64,000 nucleotides of DNA from Prosthecobacter algae (GCF_039542385.1 NZ_BAABIA010000003.1:124001-188000); one strand, 5' to 3'; shown: positions 43,669 to 52,725, counted from the first letter of the stretch. Numbers and translations: made by a program. Notes: a model not told the origin generated them from the letters alone.

Positions 43669-45398
43669 CAGTTTGTGAATTTGATGGGCTGCTGAAGGGG
43701 CAGCTTGATGTTAAATTTGTAGGCGTAGCGGTCTTCTTCGACACCACTTTCGGCGCTCACGTAATTGGCGCGTTTTTCTTCGAACTTCTCTGCGGAGAAG
43801 TAGCTCATCTTGGCCAGGGCACTGGCGAAGCGATAGACAACCTGCTCACCCTCGTCGTTTTTACGATACAGGCCCTGGAGGCGGAGTTCGTAAACGGGCT
43901 TGCCAGGGACAGGCTTGATGTTGGAATCCACCGCGCTCTCTTCCTGCCCAAAGAGGGCCGGGGTGATGGGCTTGCCATCTTTCAGAGGCTCCACGACGGT
44001 GAGCCAGATGAGGTCGTTGTCGAAGGCGTTGTTGATGGCGTTGAGCATGCGCACCCAGTAGGCGCGGTCGCCAACAGCCTCGGCCAAGGGGGTGACCAGG
44101 GAGATGGACTGGGCGAGCAGGGCGTCCTGCTGCTTGATCTGATTGGTCAGCGCCATGAGCCGATTATTTTCCTGCTGCATGGTGGAGAGCTGCTCCTGGG
44201 TGACGCGCTCGGCATTCTGGAAATAAAGCATGCCAGCACCGAGGGCGGACCAGAGGCAGACGCCGGCGATGACGAGGGCAGGAGCGCGACGCTTGGCATC
44301 GCGGGCATTGGCCACGACTTCCGGCACCAGTTCAATTTCCGATGGGCAGCCACCAGCAGAGCGAAGGCCGAGGCCGACGAGCTCTGAAAGGAAAGGGGCG
44401 TCTGCGGCAGCCGCTTCGGCATTGACGCCGCGGTCCACCTGCACACCGCGCAGAGGATTGAAAATTTCCACCGGCAGCTTGAGCTTTTCCTCAAGGAACA
44501 GGGTCATGTTGCCTAGGAGAGCACCACCCCCGCAGACGAAGATGCGCTTCGGCTGGGAACCGCCCTGCTGGGTGCGGTAGTAATTGATGGTGCGCATGAT
44601 CTCACCGTGGAGACGGGTGGCGGCATTGCGGATGACCTTGGAAAGGGCGGCAATAGCAGGATCGGAATGTTCCTCGACCGCGCCGCCCTGGGCGACGAAA
44701 CCAACGGCGACTTTCTGCTGTTCGGCCTCGCCGAAGCTGATGCTGAATTCCTTGGCAATCGCGTTGGTGATGGCAGCGCCACCGACGAGAACGTTGCGGG
44801 TGAAGAAGCGGCCGTCTTCGACAAAAACAAGGTTGGTGGAGCGGGCACCGAGATCAATGATCACGGCAGGCTCATCCACATCCGGGTAGCTGTAGCGGAA
44901 GGCATTGAAGAGGGCAAGCGGCGCAAGGTCAACGCAGTTGGTCTTCAAACCAGCCTCAGCAACGGTGTCATTGGTCTCATTGAGGGAATCCGATTTGATG
45001 GCGACGATGATCACCTCGGTTTCACCCAATTCGGAGACGACTTCGTAGTCCCAGATGACCTCATTGATCGGGAAAGGTACGTTTTGGCGGGCCTCAAACT
45101 CGACGATCTGGTCCATGCGGTCGCCCTGGACAGGCGGCAGCTTGACGAAGCGCGAGAAGACAGTGTGGCCTGCGACGGCGTAGTTGACGGGGTTGCCTTT
45201 AAGCTTGAGACGGGAGGCAATTTCTTGCACGCCCACCTTGAGCTGGGGGATTCTCGAGGCGTCCACAGTTGGATCACCGCTCATGTCGAGAAACTCGTAC
45301 TTTTTCAGCACAAGATCGCCCCCGGATTTGCTAAAAATGGCACCTGACAATCTCTGAGAGCCGAGATTCAGGACCGCTATGCTTTTGCTGTCTGCCAT
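43668..45398 (-). CDS. pilM: PilM-like ATPase fused to a PilN-like domain (Amuc_1101-like)
   Basis: A 576-residue protein from the ATG at 45398. Residues 1 to about 350 are an actin-like PilM domain: SIAVLNLGSQRLSGAIF phosphate loop, PPVQGDRMDQIVEFEARQ, VIIDLGARSTNLVFVEDG and FVCGGGALLGNM near 285-295. A membrane helix (about 371-391) and a coiled-coil with a ferredoxin-like domain then follow, the layout of PilN. In classical pilus loci PilM and PilN are separate and bind through the PilN N-terminus; here they appear fused. The gene overlaps its downstream neighbour by one base and its homologue in Akkermansia is Amuc_1101. Confidence 0.9.
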   Translation of the reverse strand: MADSKSIAVLNLGSQRLSGAIFSKSGGDLVLKKYEFLDMSGDPTVDASRIPQLKVGVQEIASRLKLKGNPVNYAVAGHTVFSRFVKLPPVQGDRMDQIVEFEARQNVPFPINEVIWDYEVVSELGETEVIIVAIKSDSLNETNDTVAEAGLKTNCVDLAPLALFNAFRYSYPDVDEPAVIIDLGARSTNLVFVEDGRFFTRNVLVGGAAITNAIAKEFSISFGEAEQQKVAVGFVAQGGAVEEHSDPAIAALSKVIRNAATRLHGEIMRTINYYRTQQGGSQPKRIFVCGGGALLGNMTLFLEEKLKLPVEIFNPLRGVQVDRGVNAEAAAADAPFLSELVGLGLRSAGGCPSEIELVPEVVANARDAKRRAPALVIAGVCLWSALGAGMLYFQNAERVTQEQLSTMQQENNRLMALTNQIKQQDALLAQSISLVTPLAEAVGDRAYWVRMLNAINNAFDNDLIWLTVVEPLKDGKPITPALFGQEESAVDSNIKPVPGKPVYELRLQGLYRKNDEGEQVVYRFASALAKMSYFSAEKFEEKRANYVSAESGVEEDRYAYKFNIKLPLQQPIKFTN

Positions 45399-45450
45399 GC
45401 TGTTTGTTTCTAAAACGTGCCGTATGAGTGAGGAAAATGGCCGAGGCAGA

Positions 45451-46059
45451 TTACTGCTTCTTGGCACTCACATCGTAGTCGCCCCAGAGGATGCCAAAGG
45501 GCGTTTCCGTCTTGGAGAGCATCACACCATCATTGATGGAAAGGTTGTCGGTTTTTTCCCACCAAGCAGTGCCGGTGACGCTGGAGTCTCCACCGACGCG
45601 CTGACCGGAGACGAGGATTTCATATCCCCAAGCCCGGATATCGGCGGAGGTAAAGCCGTCTTTCTGAAGCAGACGGCGCAGCGTGGCTGGCGTGACATAA
45701 GCCAAGGCATGGCAATCTTGCCCTTCAGGAATGTCCACATAGTTGAAGGTGCCTTTCACCACTTCATTTTTTCCATCTTTGGTCTGGGCATTGAGACCGA
45801 TGTAAAAACTCACGGTCATGGACTCCAGGCTGGCATTGCGACCCGCCGAGGAAGGCAACTTGATCTTAAAAGGCATGTCCACTTCCAGCCAATCCTTTGG
45901 ACGCCAGCGCTTTTCACCCACATTGCCCGCAGAGAACTGGGGTGTCTGGATGGGATTGATCGCAAGCTTGCCGCCATCCACTTTGACGGCTGGAGCCTGA
46001 GCGCTGGCTGCGCTGATACCGAACGCGAGGGTGGCGAGAGCAATGTAGATTTTCATCAT
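45451..46059 (-). CDS. Amuc_1102-like secreted protein
   Basis: A 202-residue protein from the ATG at 46059 (a second ATG follows directly). A signal peptide (MMKIYIALATLAFGISAASA) is followed by a beta-rich domain with IQTPQFSAGN, WLEVDMPFKI and GYEILVSGQRVGG. No catalytic motif is visible. It heads the five-gene operon, 52 bases before the PilM-like gene, and takes the place of Amuc_1102 in Akkermansia; the homologue call rests mainly on that synteny. Its exact role in the pilus complex is not known. Confidence 0.75.
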   Translation of the reverse strand: MMKIYIALATLAFGISAASAQAPAVKVDGGKLAINPIQTPQFSAGNVGEKRWRPKDWLEVDMPFKIKLPSSAGRNASLESMTVSFYIGLNAQTKDGKNEVVKGTFNYVDIPEGQDCHALAYVTPATLRRLLQKDGFTSADIRAWGYEILVSGQRVGGDSSVTGTAWWEKTDNLSINDGVMLSKTETPFGILWGDYDVSAKKQ

Positions 46060-46302
46060 GAGGGGGGAGGAAGGTGGCCCTTGGAGGCCCGCCGGAGAGG
46101 CGGTGTCACAATCGGGATTTTTTATTTTTATCCGCAAAGGGCCTCAGGCAGCAAGACACGATTTTCGGAAACGACGAAAAATTAGATCAAAAGGCACAAA
46201 ATCTCGTCTCAAGCGTCTCAGAGATGACAAAGCCGGGGCTTTTGCATTGATGGAAAAGGCCTTGTGACGGGATTTCGGCCCCTACGATGTCCGTTTTTGA
46301 CC

Positions 46303-47730
46303 TTATTTAGCGGCATTTTTGCCCGCCTGACGACTGCCCGTGCCCTTTGGCTGCTTTTTCAGGCTGTCGCCCAACTCTTCACGGACGGTCGCGGCATAGG
46401 CTTCCAGACGGGCGATCTGGTCTGGGTGGGCTGTGGCGACGTTTTTTGACTCGCCCAGGTCTGCATAGAGGTCATAGAGCTCCGGTGCCTGGACCTTTTC
46501 GGGGCGATATTTGACAGGCTTGCCCCCGGTGGCGGGGGCCTGATCTCCCAGGCTGCGGTAGGTGTGAGGAAAAATGATTTTCCACTGGCCGTCGCCGCTG
46601 GTGAGAGCCTGGAGCTCGTTTTGATGATAATAGAAGGCGTAGAAGTCGTGGGGGTTCTTCGCGCCGGAATCGCCAGTGATGAGGGGGAGGACGTTTTTGC
46701 CATCAATGGGGTGCGGTGGCAGTGCAGCCCCGAGCACGGAGGCCAGGGTGGGCAGGATGTCGAGGGTCATCATCATGGCATCGCTGGTGCTGCCTGCGGG
46801 GATGCGGGCGGGCCAGCGCATGATGCTGGTGACCCGGGTGCCGCCCTCCCAGACGGTGCCTTTGCCCTCACGGAGCAGGCCAGCGGAGCCTGCATGGTCG
46901 CCATAGCTGAGCCATGGGCCATTGTCCGAGGTGAAGATGATCCAGGTATTGTCCTTCAGGCCGTTTTTCTCCAGGGTTTCCATGATCTGGCCCATGGACC
47001 AGTCCACCTCCATCATCACATCGGCATAGAGGCCTTTGCCAGACTTGCCGTTAAACTTTTCACTCACGTAGAGGGGGACGTGGACCATGCTGTGAGCGAG
47101 GTAGAGAAAGAAGGGCTTGGCCTTATGACGCTCAATGAAGCTAACGGCACGCGTGGTGTAATCTGTGGTTAGGCGCGTCTGGTCCTCCGGTGTCACATCG
47201 GCATCCACGATGCGGTCATTTTCATACAGGGGCAGCTTGGGGTAGCTGCCGGGCTTGGCCTCGGGATGAAAGGGCCACATGTCATTGGAGTACGGCAGGC
47301 CGTAGTATTCATCGAAGCCATGACGAGTGGGCAGGAAGGGCGGCAGATGGCCCAGGTGCCATTTGCCGACGGCGGCGGTGGCATAGCCTTTTTGTTTGGC
47401 GACTTCGGCTAGGGTCATTTCCTGGGCAGCCAGGCCGTGGGTGGCCTTGGGCGAGAGGGCGCCGTGGATGCCGATGCGGTTTGGATAACAGCCGGTGAGC
47501 AGGCCTGCGCGGGAGGCGCTGCAGACGGGTTGGGGGACGTGAAAGTTGGTAAACTTACGCCCTTCCTGAGCTAGGCGGTCAATGTTAGGCGTGGGGTAGC
47601 CCTTGGCCCCGAAACAGCCGACATCGGCGTAGCCCATGTCATCCATGAAAATGACCACAACATTGGGCGAGTCTGCCGCCAGCAGCAGGGGGGTGAAACC
47701 GAGGACAAGGGAGACAATAAGGCGAAACAT
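46303..47730 (-). CDS. Secreted sulfatase
   Basis: A 475-residue family S1 sulfatase with a signal peptide of about 18 residues. The metal ligands begin with IFMDDMGYADVG (Asp30, Asp31). The formylglycine site is CSASR at 70-74, a Cys-type motif with alanine in place of the common proline, then AGLLTG. VGKWHLGH and SDNGPWLSYG give the remaining active-site residues. It removes sulfate from sulfated glycans or other esters outside the cytoplasm and needs an anaerobic sulfatase-maturating or FGE enzyme, not seen here. Such enzymes are numerous in Verrucomicrobia and Akkermansia, where they act on mucin or algal sulfates. Confidence 0.95.
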   Translation of the reverse strand: MFRLIVSLVLGFTPLLLAADSPNVVVIFMDDMGYADVGCFGAKGYPTPNIDRLAQEGRKFTNFHVPQPVCSASRAGLLTGCYPNRIGIHGALSPKATHGLAAQEMTLAEVAKQKGYATAAVGKWHLGHLPPFLPTRHGFDEYYGLPYSNDMWPFHPEAKPGSYPKLPLYENDRIVDADVTPEDQTRLTTDYTTRAVSFIERHKAKPFFLYLAHSMVHVPLYVSEKFNGKSGKGLYADVMMEVDWSMGQIMETLEKNGLKDNTWIIFTSDNGPWLSYGDHAGSAGLLREGKGTVWEGGTRVTSIMRWPARIPAGSTSDAMMMTLDILPTLASVLGAALPPHPIDGKNVLPLITGDSGAKNPHDFYAFYYHQNELQALTSGDGQWKIIFPHTYRSLGDQAPATGGKPVKYRPEKVQAPELYDLYADLGESKNVATAHPDQIARLEAYAATVREELGDSLKKQPKGTGSRQAGKNAAK

Positions 47731-47781
47731 GGCCTGTGGGAACGTCGCCAGGAGGGAGACCTTGTCCTAAAAAAACTAAAA

Positions 47782-47803
47782 AGCCCGGCATTGCTGCCGG
47801 GCT
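47782..47803 (-). terminator. Rho-independent terminator (minus strand)
   Basis: AGCCCGGCA pairs with TGCCGGGCT around a TTGC loop. On the minus strand it lies just after the small secreted protein's stop and is followed by a T-run (AAAAAG and AAAAAA on the plus strand). Confidence 0.9.
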
Positions 47804-47827
47804 TCACAAAGGAGTCAGAACCAGGGC

Positions 47828-48097
47828 TTAGGCCTTGGCGATGCTGGTGATCTTGCCGTGCTCGCTGTCCACCTTGACGTCTTTGCCGACGAGCTTCTCA
47901 GCGTCAGAAGCGCCTTTGGCGGAGGGGGTGAGGGTCAGCTTGGCTTCTTTGCCGTCTTTGCCTTCCACGACGACAGCCTTGGTGGCGGCGTCAAAGGACT
48001 TCAGCTTGCCTTCGTTGGTGACGACCTTGCCACAGCCTGCGTAGGCGGAGCCGAGTGCCAGGGAAACGATGGCGAGGGTAGCGAATGCTTTTTTCAT
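47828..48097 (-). CDS. Small secreted protein, unknown function
   Basis: An 89-residue protein from the ATG at 48097, where a clear signal peptide begins (MKKAFATLAIVSLALGSAYA). The mature part of about 68 residues is rich in lysine and contains KVVTNEGKLKSFDAATKAVV and KDVKVDSEHGKITSIAKA, a small beta-rich pattern reminiscent of DUF5666 or similar short exported domains. One cysteine remains after the signal. No function can be assigned. It is divergent from the PhoD-like phosphatase gene and is closed by a strong terminator. Confidence 0.75.
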   Translation of the reverse strand: MKKAFATLAIVSLALGSAYAGCGKVVTNEGKLKSFDAATKAVVVEGKDGKEAKLTLTPSAKGASDAEKLVGKDVKVDSEHGKITSIAKA

Positions 48098-48197
48098 GTT
48101 AGTTTCAGGATGCTTGTTGGATGTGAGCAACCGATTGCGTTGCTGTTCAGTAAACGATTGTTCATAAACTTCGTTTGCACACAAGCCTGATTTTTTC

Positions 48198-49706
48198 ATG
48201 AAAACCCGCCTGACCGCCCTTGCCGCCTTCTTTTCCTGCCTGTCCGCCTGGGCGCATCCGGTGCCGGACATCCCGGTGCGGGCCTATTTCACCCAGGAAG
48301 GCAAGTGCACGCTGACGGTGGAGGTGGACCCGCGCTGCTTTACCGCAGACCCGAATGCCGCCCCATCCCTGATGCAGCCCATCCTACCAACCCTGAGCGA
48401 GGAGCGGGTGAAGGAACTGAAGACGAAGGCGCGAGATCTGGTGAAAAAGTACGTGGAGTTTCTTTTTGAGCCTACTGGGCCGGTGCAGCCGGACTTTCAG
48501 TTTGAGTTCACCGGCCATGACCGCGCCCCACTGGACAGTGAAGATGACATCGTGGTGCTGACCGGAACGTGGGACACGCAGGTGCCTGCTGGCAGCAAAG
48601 GGTGGCGCATCCGTGCCACCCAGGACACGCCGCTGGCGGTGGTCTTCCGCAATTACATCGCCGGGGTGGAGCACCCGAAGTTCTCCGTGCTGTTTCCTGG
48701 AGAGACCAGTTTCCCGTTTGATCTGAACGCGCCTGCCCAGCCGCTGCAGCACATCGTCTTTGGCTCCTGCTTGGACCTGACGGAACACCCGATGCTGGAT
48801 CGCACGCTGACGCTGCCGATGGATCTTTTCCTGTTCATGGGCGACAACATCTATGCCGACACTGAGGATATGGCCAAGATGCGGGCCAAGTATGTGGCGC
48901 TGGGCCAGAGCCCCTTTTTCCAGGGGCTGCGGGCCAAGACCCCGGTGCTGGCCACCTGGGATGACCATGACTTTGGGGCCAATGACGGCGGGGCCGACTA
49001 CCCGATGAGGAAGGAATCGCAGAAGGAATTTCTCGACTGGCTGAATGAACCCAGCGGCTCCCCATTGCGGAAGCAGGAAGGCATCTATCAGGCACGCACC
49101 TTTGGCCCAGAAGGCAAGCGCACGCAGGTGATCCTGCTGGACACACGCTACTTTCGCAGCCCGCTGAAGCGTGTGCCGAAGGACCAGGCCACGAACGGTG
49201 GCAGTGCGGTGCCCACGGATGACCTCAGCACCACCGTGCTGGGAGAGGCCCAGTGGGCTTGGCTGAAAGGGGTGCTGGAACAACCGGCGGAACTGCGACT
49301 GATCGTCTCCAGCATCCAATTTGCTGCGGCGGCGAGCGGCAGCGAAAGCTGGGCGAACTTTCCCCATGAACAGCGGCGGCTGGTGAAGCTGATCGCAGAC
49401 AGCAAGGCCCGCGGGGTGCTCTTCCTCAGCGGGGACCGCCACTGGTGCGAGATGTCGGCCCTCACCCAGGCCGTCCCCTACCCTCTCTATGATTTTACGG
49501 CGAGTTCCATGACGCAGGTTCATAAGCGCGGCACCCCCACGCCCAATGCCAACCGCGTGCTGCCCAAGACTTTCCACCAGCCGAATGTGGGCACGCTGGA
49601 CATTGACTGGGCGGTGAGCGACCCCACTCTGAAACTGCGCATTCTGGATGCCGAGGGAGCGACGCAGATCGAGAAAACCTTGCACTTGGGCGAGTTGCAG
49701 CCGTAA
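48198..49706 (+). CDS. Secreted PhoD-like metallophosphatase
   Basis: A 502-residue protein with a signal peptide (MKTRLTALAAFFSCLSAWA). The N-terminal 170 residues are an extra domain. The PhoD-like metallophosphatase domain has FMGDNIYAD (215-217 GDN), TWDDHDFGANDGG (about 254) and SGDRHWCE near 411-415. These supply the Fe/Ca ligands of PhoD-type alkaline phosphatases and phosphodiesterases. It should release phosphate from organic esters in the periplasm or medium. It stands 50 bases upstream of a dehydrogenase on the same strand, which may be cotranscribed by chance. No Pho box was recognised. Confidence 0.92.
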   Translation: MKTRLTALAAFFSCLSAWAHPVPDIPVRAYFTQEGKCTLTVEVDPRCFTADPNAAPSLMQPILPTLSEERVKELKTKARDLVKKYVEFLFEPTGPVQPDFQFEFTGHDRAPLDSEDDIVVLTGTWDTQVPAGSKGWRIRATQDTPLAVVFRNYIAGVEHPKFSVLFPGETSFPFDLNAPAQPLQHIVFGSCLDLTEHPMLDRTLTLPMDLFLFMGDNIYADTEDMAKMRAKYVALGQSPFFQGLRAKTPVLATWDDHDFGANDGGADYPMRKESQKEFLDWLNEPSGSPLRKQEGIYQARTFGPEGKRTQVILLDTRYFRSPLKRVPKDQATNGGSAVPTDDLSTTVLGEAQWAWLKGVLEQPAELRLIVSSIQFAAAASGSESWANFPHEQRRLVKLIADSKARGVLFLSGDRHWCEMSALTQAVPYPLYDFTASSMTQVHKRGTPTPNANRVLPKTFHQPNVGTLDIDWAVSDPTLKLRILDAEGATQIEKTLHLGELQP

Positions 49707-49759
49707 TCCCACCCGCGCCCGCAGCCGTGCGCCAACAGCCTTTTTAATCATCCCAATCT

Positions 49760-50644
49760 ATGAGCAAAACCATTGCCTTTGTCGGAGTCGGACGCATGGG
49801 AGCCAACATGGCCCGTCGTCTGAAAGAATGCGGTTACAGCGTGACCGCCGTGTATGACAGCCATCGTCCCATCGCGGTTGCCCTGGCCGAAGAGCTGGGC
49901 TGCGCCGCACCCGAAAAACTGGCGGAGGTGACGGCCGCAGCGGAAGTGATCTTCACGGTGGTGACAAATGACGAATCCATGCGCGGCATCTTTTTCGCCC
50001 CCGGCGACAACCTGCTGAATGACGCGGCTAACAAGGTATTCATCAACTGCGCCACCGTCTCCCCGGGCATTCACCGCCAGGTGTATGAAGCAGCCAAGGC
50101 CATCGGCGCGCACAGCCTGGAAGCCAGCATGGCCTCCAGCATCAGCCATGCGCGTGAGGGCAAGCTGTACCTCATGCTGGCAGGTGATGAAGCCACCTAC
50201 AATGAGGTGCTGCCCATCCTGGAACAGATGAGTGTGAACCGCCGTTTCATCGGCGGACCCGGCCGGGCTGCGGAAGTGAAGGCGCTGGTGAACATGGTGA
50301 TGAACATCAACACCGCCGGCCTGGCTGAGGGCCTGGGCCTCGCTGCGGCCTTGGGGCATGATCTCGACATGATCCGCGAAGTCTTCAGCCAGACCGGGGC
50401 CAACAGCCGCGTGCTGGAGACGGACAGCGGTGACATGGTGGCCCGTGAGCACGACTGCTGGTTCTCCGCCGAGCATGCAGCCAAGGACAGCGGCATCGCT
50501 GGCAGCATGGCCGAAAGCGTCGGCCTCAATCTGCCACTGAATCTGGCCACCATCTCCCAGTATCAGAAGATGGTCAGCCTGGGCCTGGGCGGACTGGACA
50601 AATCTGGCATCGCGGAACTGACCTTCAAAGGACGGCACGCCTAA
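49760..50644 (+). CDS. Beta-hydroxyacid dehydrogenase family NAD(P)-dependent oxidoreductase
   Basis: A 294-residue two-domain enzyme of the 3-hydroxyisobutyrate dehydrogenase/tartronate semialdehyde reductase family. The Rossmann glycine motif is GVGRMG at 9-14. The catalytic lysine is Lys174 in GGPGRAAEVKALVNM, with Asn178 in the family's KxxxN pattern. The substrate-binding serine-glycine-glycine segment of typical members is replaced by EASMASSISHAREGKL, so the substrate may differ. A convergent class III aminotransferase lies next door; the pairing hints at amino-acid or semialdehyde metabolism but the two are not in one operon. Confidence 0.92.
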   Translation: MSKTIAFVGVGRMGANMARRLKECGYSVTAVYDSHRPIAVALAEELGCAAPEKLAEVTAAAEVIFTVVTNDESMRGIFFAPGDNLLNDAANKVFINCATVSPGIHRQVYEAAKAIGAHSLEASMASSISHAREGKLYLMLAGDEATYNEVLPILEQMSVNRRFIGGPGRAAEVKALVNMVMNINTAGLAEGLGLAAALGHDLDMIREVFSQTGANSRVLETDSGDMVAREHDCWFSAEHAAKDSGIAGSMAESVGLNLPLNLATISQYQKMVSLGLGGLDKSGIAELTFKGRHA

Positions 50645-50655
50645 CAGATAATCAC

Positions 50656-50697
50656 ACAAAAAAATCCCATGGCCTTGCGGTCATGGGATTTTTTTGG
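50656..50697. terminator. Bidirectional rho-independent terminator
   Basis: AAAAAATCCCATG pairs with CATGGGATTTTTT across a short GCCTTGCGGT loop. Both flanks carry runs of A or T, so it can end transcripts from the dehydrogenase (plus) and the aminotransferase (minus). Confidence 0.93.
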
Positions 50698-50710
50698 TTA
50701 GGCCTTGGGC

Positions 50711-52087
50711 TCAACCGAGTTCAGCGACCGCTTCATCAAAGGCTTCGGCCAGGACGGCGAGGCCTTCTTCCAGAGCTTCCTGAGGAATGGTGAGCGGCGG
50801 GCAGATTTTGACAGTCTGGCCCCAGGCACCCACAGGGGCGAAGAACAGCAGGCCTTTCTGGTAGCAGAGTTCGATGACACGGTGGGCCAGATCGTGGTCC
50901 GGCTGCTTGGTGCCGCGCTTCACGGTCTGGAGACCGGCGACGAGGCCAGCACCAGTGACGTTACCGATGACTTCGGGATGCTTGGCCTGGATGGCCAGGC
51001 AGCCTGCCAGCAGCACAGTGCCCATGCGGGCCGCATTGCCAGTTAGGTCTTCATCCAGCAGCTTGCGGATGTTGGCGAGGGCGGCGGCGCAGCAAACAGG
51101 GTTGCCCGAGTGAGTGCTGGTCATGGAACCTGGAGGGAACTGGTCCATGATGTCCGGGCGACCAATGACGGCGGCCAGCGGCAGGGAGGAAGAGATGCCC
51201 TTACCGCAGCAAATGAGATCCGGAACCACACCGTAATGCTCGAAGGCCCAGAACTTGCCCGTGCGGCCAAAGCCAGACTGCACTTCGTCGAAGGTCAGGA
51301 CGACTTCGTGCTCGGTGCACCAGGCGCGGAGCTTCTCAATGTATTCCACAGGAGCAAAGTCGGGACCGACGCCCTGATAGCTTTCCATGATGACCCCGGC
51401 GATCTGGGAGGGCTTCATGCCGCTCTTTTCGACCGCCTGCAAGAAGCCGTCGAAGCTGCTGTCGCCTTCCCAATAACCATCCGGGAACGGCACATTGATG
51501 ATGGCGGGGTCCATGTTGACGATCCAGGTCTTCTGGCCCGACATGCCGCCTGCCTGCTGGGAGGCCAGCGTGCGGCCATGGTAGCCACGATCAAAACCGA
51601 TGATGCCGATCTTCTCACGACCGCCGACCGAAATGCCATGGGCGCGGCTGAGCTTGATGGCGCACTCCGTAGCCTCGCTGCCGGTGCTGAGCAGGAAAAC
51701 TTTTTTCAGCGGATCCGGAGAAACACTGGCAATGAGCTCGCACAGTTCAGGGCGCTCCTCGCTCGGGAAAACGTAGTTGTGGATGAGACCGCTATTGACC
51801 TGATCAATGATGGCCTGACGGACTTCCGGCACGCCGTGGCCACAATTCGTCACCAGCACGCCACTGCTCCAGTCGAGCCAGCGATTGCCATACTTGTCGA
51901 AAACGAAGATGTCTTCAGCACGGTCCCAAACGATGGGCGGCATGCCGCGCATGGACAGGGGTTCATACTTGCGACTCCGCTCGATGTGCTGAATGGATTC
52001 TGGATGAGGGACCGGGGTGCAGATCGTGCGGAACTTCGTCGCGACATGCGGAACGGTCTTTGGAGTGGTGTCGTATTCTTTGCCCAT
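50711..52087 (-). CDS. Class III PLP-dependent aminotransferase
   Basis: A 458-residue protein from the ATG at 52087; an ATG at 52129 is a longer alternative. The family motifs are LDWSSGVLVTNCGH, STGSEATECAIK (phosphate-binding), FDRGYHGRT, FDEVQSGFGRTG with the acidic PLP partner, and DLICCGKGISSSLP with the Schiff-base lysine near 296. GabT, PuuE, beta-alanine and acetylornithine transaminases belong here; the sequence alone does not settle which. It transfers an omega-amino group to 2-oxoglutarate or pyruvate. It is the only gene of a short minus-strand unit. Confidence 0.93.
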   Translation of the reverse strand: MGKEYDTTPKTVPHVATKFRTICTPVPHPESIQHIERSRKYEPLSMRGMPPIVWDRAEDIFVFDKYGNRWLDWSSGVLVTNCGHGVPEVRQAIIDQVNSGLIHNYVFPSEERPELCELIASVSPDPLKKVFLLSTGSEATECAIKLSRAHGISVGGREKIGIIGFDRGYHGRTLASQQAGGMSGQKTWIVNMDPAIINVPFPDGYWEGDSSFDGFLQAVEKSGMKPSQIAGVIMESYQGVGPDFAPVEYIEKLRAWCTEHEVVLTFDEVQSGFGRTGKFWAFEHYGVVPDLICCGKGISSSLPLAAVIGRPDIMDQFPPGSMTSTHSGNPVCCAAALANIRKLLDEDLTGNAARMGTVLLAGCLAIQAKHPEVIGNVTGAGLVAGLQTVKRGTKQPDHDLAHRVIELCYQKGLLFFAPVGAWGQTVKICPPLTIPQEALEEGLAVLAEAFDEAVAELG

Positions 52088-52259
52088 GTGAAATCGGTTG
52101 GTGAGGACAACGTTGACATTGTCGAGCATCCTACAGGGGGCTACGCGCAAACTCGCGCATGTGGGTATTTTTGTGACAGCCCCCTCAAAATGCCGTCTTA
52201 ATAGACCCACGTCATAAAGGTATCAGTGCGTGCCAAGTGCTCCTGAATCCCTTGTAGAA

Positions 52260-52706
52260 TCAAGGATTTTCGATGTTGTATCGCGGCTGGAGAAAGCCAT
52301 CCGGATTGTCTGGCCAGTGCGCACCGTCCTCAATCCATTCATGCAGCGCGCCGATATCATCATCGGTTAGGGTGATGTCCAGACGCGGCATGATGAGCGG
52401 GTGCGTGCCCTCGCGCATGACCGCTGCCAGCAGCAGGCTGGCTTCGGGATCTCCGGGGACAATGAAGGCACGGTCACGCTTGCGCGGGGCATAGGCGGCG
52501 CTGCGCTGGACCAGGGAGAGGCCTGCCGGAGGATGCGCCCCCTGATGGCAACGCAAGCACTGCGTCTCCAGGATCGGCTTGACGTAAGTGACGAAATAAT
52601 CGCGGCCTGCCAGGGCCTCCACCGGATCTTCGGGGGCCACCGAAGGTTTGCTGGCGCAAGCAGCGAGCAACAGGGCAAGGGCGCAAACGGGAGCGAGGTA
52701 TTTCAT
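52260..52706 (-). CDS. Lipoprotein c-type cytochrome-like protein
   Basis: A 148-residue protein from the ATG at 52706. The N-terminus MKYLAPVCALALLLAAC is a lipoprotein signal with lipobox LAAC and Cys17. One heme-attachment site CLRCH lies at 50-54 and a likely distal methionine in LIMPRLD near 106. The YVKPILETQCLRCH start is the pattern of the planctomycete-type cytochrome c (PSCyt1) common in Verrucomicrobia. It should carry electrons at the periplasmic face of a membrane. It is 20 bases behind a methyltransferase on the same strand. Confidence 0.9.
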   Translation of the reverse strand: MKYLAPVCALALLLAACASKPSVAPEDPVEALAGRDYFVTYVKPILETQCLRCHQGAHPPAGLSLVQRSAAYAPRKRDRAFIVPGDPEASLLLAAVMREGTHPLIMPRLDITLTDDDIGALHEWIEDGAHWPDNPDGFLQPRYNIENP

Positions 52707-52725
52707 CGGGACGATAGATAGCCGG

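Noticed and set aside
48140-48170. Additional LexA-type half sites (TGTTCAGTA, TGTTCATAA)
   Set aside because: Only one half matches; the GAACA half is missing, so they are not called operators.
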